A stretch of DNA of 64,000 nucleotides, taken from assembly GCF_033807575.1 (NCBI RefSeq), contig NC_084711.1:992001-1056000 (forward strand), in the 5' to 3' direction. The stretch comes from Cydia pomonella (lineage: Eukaryota > Arthropoda > Insecta > Lepidoptera > Tortricidae). The number at the start of each line of letters is the position of its first letter. The stretch's first letter is position 1. The notes beneath the pieces were generated by a model, which saw only the letters and a program-made list of their open reading frames with translations, searched no databases and had not been told where the DNA came from. Positions 1-9,200 of the stretch are shown one piece after another. The translations under genes were made by a program, and so were the position numbers.

Positions 1-310
1 GAAATCTGATAACTTTTTGACAGTGCCCTTATGGTTTCGTCTAGGCAACATTTTCCATGAAAATGTTTTTGATAGGATTTCACTTCTTTTTGTAAGTGTC
101 TTCTTTGTGTATTGTCATAAGCATGACAATCTTCCATCCCCTAATATAAATGGTAAAGTAAATAGAGTAAATACACTTTATTGGACCACAGAAGAAAAAT
201 TCAGTAACAGATTTACAATGTAAATAAAGGTAGCAACAGGCGTTCTTATCGCTGTGAGCGATCTCTTCCAGACAACCTTAGGGTAGCAGGATATAAAGAA
301 CAAAAAGCTT
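1..310 (-). repeat. LINE 3'-end fragment (family seen three times in window)
   Basis: The block around 230-295 (GGTAGCAACAGGCG, TTATCGCT, GCGATCTCTTCCAGACAA) recurs at 41870-41945 and 63548-63610, always on the same strand. It is preceded by an AT-rich TTTATTG segment that reads as the reversed polyadenylation end of a 5'-truncated non-LTR element. Confidence 0.6.
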
Positions 311-479
311 TAGTGACAGGTAGTGCAGGAATACATTACAGGAATAAGAAGAGTACACATTACAATGAAATACATACCAATGGGTACAACCAAATAGTTA
401 AATATTTATCAGATACATATATAATGGTTGGGGGAAATTTACTATTAAAAATCCCGAAATACGTATCTGGGCGCATCTT

Positions 480-1110
480 TTATACAATCTTTTTTTTAAC
501 TGATCCCCCCTACAAACTTTCCTCTATTCCCCCTAATGCCCTTTTCCTTCCCTTTTCACCTTTACGGGTGATTTTGGGGTTGATAACTATTCTATATCCT
601 TCCCTATAGGAAAAACTATCTACACACTAAATTTCATCTAAATCGGTTCAGCGGTTATTGATTCCCCATACAAAATTCCACCCCCCTTTTCAACCCCTTA
701 AGGGCTATATCTTTCCAATTTTTTTTATTTCTTTTGTTGTTTGTATACTAATACTATGCTACATACCAAATTTTTGCTTCCTAGGACTTCAGGAAGTACC
801 CCAAGGGTTTTGGTGATCATCAGTGAGTGAGTGAAGTGAGTCAGTGACGAAAACGCTATGAGCTATGCATCTGAATTTTTTTATGCTTATTAAGTCCACT
901 ATTGACATTATATCCCGAGAATTTTGTTTATCTGGTATAATCCAAACCCAAGTTATGAGGGTTCAAAAAAACGACGAAGCGCTTTTAGAAAAGGTAGGCC
1001 ATGCGCTTCGCTTTGCTCGTCTTGGCGGGGGCACTACCCTGCCCCCAGATTTATTTTTCCTATTGCGGCGCCTCCTCTGTCAATAGCATTCACTGCTTTG
1101 CCACTCGCAA
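480..1110. repeat. Interspersed repeat, unclassified
   Basis: Contains blocks I recognise as common in lepidopteran genomes: the segment about 630-685 (AATTTCATCTAAATCGGTTC and following) and the segment about 960-1075 with a CTTCGCTTTGCTCG core and a GGGGGCACTACC stretch. No usable ORF was seen. Confidence 0.5.
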
Positions 1111-2224
1111 GATACAAATAAGTGATTTTCAGACCTGATAGTTCTAAATAGAGAACAAATAAGTGAAAATAAACACTGTAAAATATTTTTTATTCCGCCA
1201 TGTTTACAAATGGAGTCCTTGAAAATGAATTATTTTAAACAGAATTTTATCACACTGACGCATGATCACAGACCTTTGATAGTTGTGACGATGTTACTTT
1301 AACATTGTACGTAACCTACAATCATTAGGTCAGGTTTTTAACAGTTTTATTTCTTATCAGTATCATTTCGTCATTTGATTTAGCACTCTCCTTTTAAATA
1401 TTCCTGGATCAAATCAAAGGCGCATCGAAATTTACAAAGAAACCATACTATAGTTTCACAGTAAAAAATCATTCCCAAGGATTTTGTGCTTATTTCAATT
1501 CCTGTATAACGTGAAGTTTTCATCACTTTACCAAACAGATATGTACATCCAGAATTAAAATGGCAGATCACATTCACTTTTAAAAAACACAACTTATTGT
1601 CTTAATTGTTGCCACGCCACTCAAAGGAAATTGGGCGTCTCATTTATCACTCCTTGACCGAACTGAAATTGTAATACATTCATTCGTTCAATATAAATCG
1701 TTCACTGCGCATAACTGTCACCCATAGTTCTAATTGCCACTTAAGGTAATCGAGAGATCTCTTATGGATTCAATTTAGAACCAAAAATAGGCTGCAATTT
1801 TTCTCCTTTTTGGTCTATATTGGGTCTATATGGGTTCTTTCCACCTATATAGAACTTAGTCATGGCTATATATTTCACTTAAGTATCTAAATAGATATGA
1901 TATACGAGCTATTTCCCACCCCGTGTGCTACTTGGGGTGTGTATGAGATATTTAAATAAACTTAAATTAATTTTAAAAATTGATGAAATTATCACAATGG
2001 CGTAGCCGACTACTATAAATTAAAAATTATTGAAACATATATTATATAGACAAACTTATCACGAATTTCAAATATTCAATGATTAATCGATTTTATCATC
2101 TCTTGGGTAAATACGTGATATTTAATGATGCAGCGACGTGCCTCAGAAATACGCAGGACTTTATCACCACCTCCGTCAGGAATTTTGACCCCATAGCTTT
2201 TATAATTTTCTATAACAAACTACT
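1111..2224. other. AT-rich intronic sequence, no gene seen
   Basis: Presumed BTBD9 intron. No exon, RNA gene or clear repeat boundary was recognised. The short ORFs here lack family resemblance. Confidence 0.5.
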
Positions 2225-2575
2225 TTTAGGTGTCGCGTACCCGTAGAGATTCATACTTGGACCCGGGTACGAAAAATCAAAATGAAAATGAAAAAAATGT
2301 CATCTCACTTTGTGTGGTAGGGCACAGCACAGCGGATGTCATTCCAGATCTAGAGCAGAGCCCAACTGGGGAAGTACCTCCACCTTACAGAAAACCGCAG
2401 CCAAATAACACTAGACCCTACTCATAGTGTTGTGTTCCTACCGGTGAGTAAGGATGCCAGAGCTCAACGAGGGGGGGAGGGGGTTGGGAGTTGCAGGCGT
2501 ACATAGGCTACGGATACTGCTTACCATCAAGCGGGCAGTATGCTTGTTTGCCACTGACGTAGTATAAAAAAAATG
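2225..2575 (+). repeat. Interspersed repeat family A, copy 1
   Basis: About 350 bp that recurs inverted at 20385-20735 and in part at 59667-60003. Shared landmarks are GTGTGGTAGGGCACAGCACA, CCAAATAACACTAGACCCTA and the terminal GTTTGCCACTGACGTAGTAT. The class (LINE 3' UTR or SINE) is not determined. Confidence 0.75.
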
Positions 2576-3160
2576 TCCAGGTTTGGGGCGTAGTAATGTC
2601 CTCTAGGTATGAGCTTTGACAAAAGATCAATCTTTTATCCTGGAATATGATGTTTCAAATAGGTTAAATGAGAGCCTCTGATACGGTATCTTATTACATT
2701 CGGGCAAGTGTATTCACTAAAATGGATTACTTTTTCGCACAAATTGGGCTCAGTTATCCTTTTATCTGGATCTACTCACAAAACCATGAAATACACGATA
2801 ATCTTGCAGCACTAAGTTAACTACATCTGCTGCTTCCTTAGATCTCTATACAGATAAGGAATACATCGAAAATCGTAAAAAATGTAGTAACATTATTTTT
2901 CAGAAATATAATGTCATATTTTCACAAAAAATGGTGCGTAAATTAGGCCCTCTTTGCTTGTTTCTTAAAAGGCGAAAGATGGCATCATGGAATAATAATT
3001 GGGGACTTTTTATTCGTTATTTGTCCCTGTATTAACCATATAAAACTTTACAAAGTAACTTTAAAATCCTAGTCTCTAGAGAAAATTAGCTTTGTAACGG
3101 AATTTATGGCTAAACTAGGTAGACCGTAGCGTCAACTACGGTTGAGCCTTCGGTGTAAAC
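2576..3160. other. AT-rich intronic sequence, no gene seen
   Basis: No coding signal or clear repeat recognised between family A copy 1 and the Penelope-like element. Confidence 0.5.
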
Positions 3161-3176
3161 ATAAAATAATTTATTT

Positions 3177-3350
3177 TTATTTTTGCGGTGGGAGGGTGGG
3201 AACATTAATTGCATGTAAAAATACGCAAGTAAGTATAACGGGTTAGCACTGATTGACTAACACGTTATTTTCTCGCGGATTAGCAAAGTAATATTACTTG
3301 TTTTAATTAGCATGGATTTCCGCAAAGTAACGCCTGATTCTATTAATTAT
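3177..3350 (+). repeat. 5' pseudo-LTR of the Penelope-like element
   Basis: Direct repeat of 5934-6107, starting near the GCGGTGGGAGGG block and ending at TATTAATTAT. It contains the putative promoter and the ATG (3312) of the RT ORF. Confidence 0.88.
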
Positions 3351-5318
3351 TTGAAAACGGCTTGCGTAGCCGAACAGGCACGACTTTACGTTAAACTAAC
3401 TAAACAACATCGTGCAGCTGTCCAGAATGTTTGGTTTAACCAACAGTGCAAGCGTTTGAAGGTTGTTCCTAATTACATCCATGTTCGCTGTAGCAGTGAT
3501 TCCAGGGCTGCTAGGTTGGCTGTTAATGGGGCTCAGAGAATTTGGTTGAACGAAGAATCTCGCCACTGGTTTTCAGTAAGAGATAATTTGAAATTACATC
3601 TTAAGGTGTTATATTCAGAACTTTCGTTTAAGTTGCATAATCTCGAGTTTGATATACTGGATCAAAAGGCGAGGTACTTTGCTTCTGAACTTGCACACGA
3701 GATGTATACCACCCAGCTTAATAAATTGCATAGGTTAACAGAGTCAAGTTCTAGTTCATTTTTAAGGAGGAGGGAAATGGAACCAACAACACACCATGAT
3801 TTCCATCCTCGCGTAAAGAATTTAACTAATGTAGACTTTGCTGAGAATGAAATTGGGCTTTTGGGAAAAGGATTAAAATATAATTTCCGGCCAAAAATAA
3901 CTCAGGGAACTCTAGAGAATTTAGCCGTGGATTCAGAGGTTGCAATAGTGCGGGGCCGTGGTGATGTAGATACGAAGACCATGGTAGCTAATGTTATTAA
4001 GAGTTCTAGTCCAGCACAGGCTGAGGGTGCTGTTTCTGATGTTTTGGTGCTGAGATCTATACAACAGAAAGTGCAAGACAATGATCTGGTGGTTTCAAAA
4101 GCGGACAAAGGCAATTGCATTGTGATCATGGGGAAGGGACAATATAATCAGAAAGTATTAGATCTTATTCAAGGTGATGGTTTTTCGAGCTTGCATAGGG
4201 ACCCAACTCCAGGGTTCCAGAAAGATCTCAGACATGCAATAAAAAATTCTATGTTTGTTTTTGAAACCGAGCATCAAAAGAACATGGTTGTGCCTATGAA
4301 TCCACGAGCTCCTTTTCTTTACGGACTTCCAAAAATCCATAAGGATAATATTCCGGTTCGTCCAGTGGTCTCTTACTTGGGTGCTCCAACTTATAATCTA
4401 GCTAAGAGGTTGAATTGTATTATTAGACAGAAGTCTCAGTTCCAGCCGAAATATTGTTTGAAGAATAGCTTGCAGTTAATAGAGAAAATAAAAGATATTA
4501 ACATACCAGAGAATACTGTCCTTCTTTCATTAGATGTAGACAGTTTGTTTACGAATGTGCCATATGGGGATACTTTGGATATTCTTAGGGGTCTTTTTGA
4601 AAAGCAACGGTTGCATCCAGGGGAGGTAGATGAGTTGATAGATCTTACTGCGATTTGTATGAAACAAAATTATTTCAGATTTGGGGGACAGTATTATTTG
4701 CAAAGTGATGGTTTGGCTATGGGTTCTCCGCTGAGTCCTTTAATGGCGGATATTTTTATGGACCATTTTGAGAACCAGCACATTGTAGGCAATAATAATA
4801 TATTATATTATTTTAGATACGTAGATGATTTGATTATTTGTTGGATGGGGAGCATGGGCCAACTGGATGCTTTTATTGCTGAACTTAATAGTAAGCATCC
4901 GAAAATCAAGTTTAAAAAGGAACTGGAGCAAGACAACTCATTGAATTTTCTGGATTTAACAATTTCGAGAGTGAATAATAGGCATCATTTCCAAATTTAC
5001 CGTAAGCCTACACATACTGATTCGGTTATCCCGGCTTCTTCGACGCATCCATGGCAGCATAAGTTAGCTGCTTTTCATTGTTATGTGCATCGGATGTTGA
5101 CTGTGCCTCTTTCTGATGAACACTATCGAGCTGAACTAAATAATATTTATCATTTAGCAGTTTCGAATGGCTATGATAAGTCTGTTGTGGATGGAATCAT
5201 CAGAAACAAGCGAAATAGTATAGTCAACAATATGTTGTATGCTGCACGATCCTCAGAGCCGATTAAGAAATACAAAGCGAGCATAACTTATGTTGGCAAA
5301 TTGTCAGATGCAATTTAA
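3312..5318 (+). CDS. Reverse transcriptase of Penelope-like element
   Basis: 668 codons. RT motifs in order: KADKGNCIVIM (about residue 263), APFLYGLPKIHKD followed by RPVVSYLGAPTYNLAKRL, LLSLDVDSLFTNVP, GLAMGSPLSPLMADIFM, catalytic YFRYVDDLIICW and NFLDLTISR. The YGLPKIHK and SPLSPLMADIFMDHFE signatures are those of Penelope-like elements, which prime telomere-like or nicked DNA ends. All catalytic aspartates (the D of SLDVDSLF and the DD of YVDD) are present. The frame ends in TAA at 5316-5318. The endonuclease domain continues in the same frame right after it, so this looks like a single nonsense change, or a read-through point, in what is one protein in relatives. Confidence 0.92.
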   Translation: MDFRKVTPDSINYLKTACVAEQARLYVKLTKQHRAAVQNVWFNQQCKRLKVVPNYIHVRCSSDSRAARLAVNGAQRIWLNEESRHWFSVRDNLKLHLKVLYSELSFKLHNLEFDILDQKARYFASELAHEMYTTQLNKLHRLTESSSSSFLRRREMEPTTHHDFHPRVKNLTNVDFAENEIGLLGKGLKYNFRPKITQGTLENLAVDSEVAIVRGRGDVDTKTMVANVIKSSSPAQAEGAVSDVLVLRSIQQKVQDNDLVVSKADKGNCIVIMGKGQYNQKVLDLIQGDGFSSLHRDPTPGFQKDLRHAIKNSMFVFETEHQKNMVVPMNPRAPFLYGLPKIHKDNIPVRPVVSYLGAPTYNLAKRLNCIIRQKSQFQPKYCLKNSLQLIEKIKDINIPENTVLLSLDVDSLFTNVPYGDTLDILRGLFEKQRLHPGEVDELIDLTAICMKQNYFRFGGQYYLQSDGLAMGSPLSPLMADIFMDHFENQHIVGNNNILYYFRYVDDLIICWMGSMGQLDAFIAELNSKHPKIKFKKELEQDNSLNFLDLTISRVNNRHHFQIYRKPTHTDSVIPASSTHPWQHKLAAFHCYVHRMLTVPLSDEHYRAELNNIYHLAVSNGYDKSVVDGIIRNKRNSIVNNMLYAARSSEPIKKYKASITYVGKLSDAI

Positions 5319-5870
5319 AAATTTTTAAAATCTAACGACATTCCTGTGGCTTTTAGGACAAACAACACTTTGCACTCTAAACTTTGCAATGGGAAAGATA
5401 AGATCGAGAAAGGAAAAAAATCTGGAGTTTATAAGCTTACTTGTGATAATTGTAATAAAGTGTATGTGGGGCAAACAGGCCGTAATTTCACTACCAGGTA
5501 TAAGGAGCATGTTGCGTCATACAGACACAACCATCCAGAAAAGTCAAATTTTGCGAAGCACTTGATAGACAGTGGCCATGCTTTACCTGAGAATCATTCT
5601 TTTGATATTTTACATGTTTGCGAGAAAGGATTGCGTTTGAGTGTTCTGGAACAGTTGGAAATAATTAGGTACAACAATAGGGGGATGATTCTTAACGAAC
5701 AGTTGAATGTTGCGTCATCGCCGTTATTACGAATTTTTCCATCTCACTCACACTTGCACAGTAGGGGGACTGGTCAAGGTATAAATATGGCCGACCGTTC
5801 TAGACAGCTCAGTCAGTTGTCGGGTGTCATACCGTCAACATCTCCAGCATCTCCTGAGGATGCCTCGTAG
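5319..5870 (+). CDS. GIY-YIG endonuclease domain of the Penelope-like element
   Basis: Open in the same frame as the RT from 5319 to the stop at 5870 (first ATG-like start near 5346). The motif GVYKLTCDNCNKVYVGQTGR is the GIY-YIG core with the Cys-x2-Cys insert usual for Penelope elements. A downstream Arg (TTRYKEH), a conserved His (FAKHLIDSGHA) and a Glu (LEQLEII) complete the expected pattern. The domain nicks target DNA for integration. It is separated from the RT only by the TAA at 5316-5318. A Ser/Pro-rich tail follows the domain. Confidence 0.9.
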   Translation, partial: KFLKSNDIPVAFRTNNTLHSKLCNGKDKIEKGKKSGVYKLTCDNCNKVYVGQTGRNFTTRYKEHVASYRHNHPEKSNFAKHLIDSGHALPENHSFDILHVCEKGLRLSVLEQLEIIRYNNRGMILNEQLNVASSPLLRIFPSHSHLHSRGTGQGINMADRSRQLSQLSGVIPSTSPASPEDAS

Positions 5871-5933
5871 AGAGGTGAAACACGTGTCGAGTTTTGTACT
5901 TTTGGTGGTGGGTTGTTATATTTATTTGCGTAT

Positions 5934-6107
5934 TTATTTTTGCGGTGGGAGGGTGGGAACATTAATTGCATGTAAAAATACGCAAGTAAGTATAACGGGT
6001 TAGCACTGATTGACTAACACGTTATTTTCTCGCGGATTAGCAAAGTAATATTACTTGTTTTAATTAGCATGGATTTCCGCAAAGTAACGCCTGATTCTAT
6101 TAATTAT
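5934..6107 (+). repeat. 3' pseudo-LTR of the Penelope-like element
   Basis: Direct repeat of 3177-3350. It includes the ATG and first 13 codons of the RT ORF, then breaks off into genomic sequence. Confidence 0.88.
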
Positions 6108-6267
6108 AAAATAAGCCTTTATTGCTGTTCTACAGGGATAACAATATTAGGTTCTAATTCTAAGATTTCCATTTCTGCCTATCTCTTGCGAGATAGACAT
6201 ACAAACATGCATGTCGGGTAAAAATATTATCTAATTTAATTATAATAAGCTTACAAAGATCACTTAC

Positions 6268-9200
6268 CACCTGCGCCTGTCCACTCTCCGACTTGACCCA
6301 CTGCTGGTTAGCCTCGAACCACTTGCAAACCGCTTTGAAGATGTCTACTTCGGGCGCGAAGAAGGAGTCTCGCTCTAGAAGACCCTGCATTGCCTCCTGT
6401 GACAAGAATGAACATGTGGAATCGTTGTGAGAATGTCAAATATCAATATACTTTTATAATTTTAAGATATATAATAAAAGGTTTCACCGCGCGGAAGGCG
6501 TCAACTTTCGACTTTCCTTCTTTCCAGCTCCGTCGATTAGAAACATAGCATACACACCTCGGCCAGTAAATAAAAACGCCTTAGATTACATGTTTGTCGA
6601 CCTCAGCTTCGTCTCGGCCAACAATCCCATGTGATCTGAGACATTTCTTACTTCACTGCCCTAGGTTTGTAACACTCTTTACTTATAGATTTGTAATATA
6701 AAATGTGATTTAACCTTTTGAACGCCAAGAACACCTAAAGGCGTCGTTACTATTCGTGCCCATAGCGCCAACGCCTTAGATCACATGTTTGTCGACGTCA
6801 GCTTCGCCTCGGCCAACAATTCCTTGTGATCTGAGACATTTCTTACTTCACTGCCCTAGGTTTGTAACACTCTTTACTTATAGATTTGTAATATAAAATG
6901 TGATTTAACCTTTTGAACGCCAAGAACACCTAAAGGCGTCGTTACTATTCGTGCCCATAGCGCCAAGGACAACTATAGGTGTCATGGCGGACGCTGTCAA
7001 AGTAACCTTCGCACTTTCGAGTAAGGTTTACATTAGCTCGCTTGCGCCCGGGAGCTTGGCGTCTGAGTGATGTGTGTGTTTATGACGAAGCGTTCAAAGG
7101 GTTAAGGAATCCTTGAGGTGGATGTCCAACTCGTAATTGGCCGGTTTTTTAGGGTTCCGTAGTCAACTAGTCTGTCTGTCCGAGGCTTTGCTCCGTGGTC
7201 GTTAGTGCTAGAAAGCTGAAATTCGGCATGGATATATAAATCAATAAAGCCGACAAAGTCGTACAATAAAATCTAAAAATTTAATTTTTTTATGGGTACC
7301 TCCCCTACACGTAAAGTGGGGGAGAATTTTTTTTTTGCTTCAACCCTACAGTGTGGGGTATCGTTGGAAAGGTTTTTCAAAACTAACATGGGTCTTCAAC
7401 AAACATTTTTTGATAAAGTGAATTTATTCGGAGATAATCGCTCCGAAAGAAGAAAAAAAATGTGTCCCCCCCTCTAACTTTTGAACCATAGGTACAAAAA
7501 ATATGAAAAAAATCATGGAAGTAGAGTTTAACAAAGACATTAAATGAAAACTATAGCGGACATGATCAGTTTAGCTATTTTTGAGTTATCGCAAAAAGTT
7601 TCCCCTTGACAGTAAAAAGACTTACTTTAATTAGGTACTGATTATGCAAATTTGCCTATTTGTTTAACTCGCGTGAAAGGTACCGTTTCATCCCTTTGTT
7701 AACAATTTACTATACTTTAAGCTCCAGTTTAGCTTATTGTGACGGAAGAGTAACTACGGAACCCTACACTGAGCGTGGCCCGACATGCTCTTGGCCGGTT
7801 TTTATTAAATACTTACAACGGACAACTGTAAGAAGGAGTCATGTTGGAGGACTTCCGTGGCATTTCTGTCCAAGAAGTTGTAACAGTAGTCCATTAACGC
7901 GTCAAGGCCGTAGAGTCTGCAACAGGAGAAATCATTTCAATATTTTGTTAGTTGGTAAACAGAAGTGAATTTGAAATAGATATGGATTGTCAAAGAAAAC
8001 TTTGTAGCCACAGTAATTTTAGTTATTTATTTAAACTTTATTGCGCAAAATATATATAACAATGTACAAATGGCGGACTTAATGCCAAATGGCATTCTCT
8101 ACCAGTCAACCATAGGGCCAAACAGAGAACAGAGATACCTAGAATTGGTGCAGAGAAAGAAATATATTGAATGAGTAAAAAAAAGCAAAACATACTTATA
8201 AACTACATAAACAAATAATAACAATATATAAATTTATAAAATACATACTATAAATATAATAATGATGGATATTATTCGATTTCTTGTTTTAGCAAATGCT
8301 TACATAACATAACATCCGCTTGAAAGTAAACTGCCACATTCAGACCCAATATTAATACTTCTACGACGCCATTTGACTTTGATCCTTATTCTTTCACTGA
8401 TATGTGATAAATTTGTTAAATATCAAAAAGTGGCGTCATCGATCAAAGGCCAAAGGTATGGCGGCATCGTTTCGAGCGATGGCGCCACAACCTTTAGTCG
8501 ATGTCCGGTAAGATGGCGCCACTTTTAGATATTTAACAAATTCAGAGAAAGAGTAAGGGTCAAAGTCAAATGGCGTTCTGAAAGTTTTAATTATGTGTCT
8601 AAATATGGCAGTACACAAAAATTTTCTTTGACAATGCACCTCTATTTCAAATTCTCTTTGACAGAACTTACAGAACTAAAGTGTAACAGTTGAAGAAAAC
8701 TAATCAATCGACATTAAAATCAGAGTGTATACAGTTAATACACCACTACAAAGGGATACAGACGTTATAATTTCAGAAAATAATTAATTATACAACAATA
8801 ACTAGTTTGAATTTCTTCGCTGACGAATGCACTTTTCCTCACGATGATTTATTTCACCAAACACTAGATAAGTATTTCATAAAATTTATAATATTTCGTA
8901 CATAAATTATCTATGTAAGTATACACTTTCAATGGTAATTATGTCACTAGTTTTATAAACAAGGTATTTACGTAAGTACTAACTTTGAATATTGCATATT
9001 TTACACTGTATCTGGTCCTGGCAGAATATCAGTGCCTCTCCCATAGGGTGAAGCGTAATACTGAGCCAGAACCCTTATGTTTTGCTGCGACGCACACAAC
9101 ATTTCCTATATGTATGGAACAGTATTATTTCAATATATATTTTTTCTTTCTACTTCTTTTTTTTATAAATGTGTATTTCTCTCGTTTGATTTTGTATTAT

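Larger units (their letters stand above)
3177..6107 (+). mobile_element. Penelope-like retroelement with flanking direct repeats (pseudo-LTRs)
   Basis: About 2.9 kb with an RT ORF and a GIY-YIG ORF. A repeat of about 174 bp occurs at both ends (3177-3350 and 5934-6107) and looks identical by eye. The 5' copy overlaps the start of the RT ORF, so the 3' copy repeats the first 13 codons. This arrangement is characteristic of Penelope-like elements, which carry LTR-like repeats although they are not LTR retrotransposons. A candidate target duplication ATAAAATAA is at 3161-3169 and 6105-6113. The element sits in the BTBD9 intron that follows the 6396-6268 exon, antisense to the gene. The near-identical repeats and almost open frame suggest a young insertion. 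Confidence 0.9.

Noticed and set aside
313..609. 98-codon frame near the left edge
   Set aside because: Lies in an interspersed repeat and shows no protein family resemblance.
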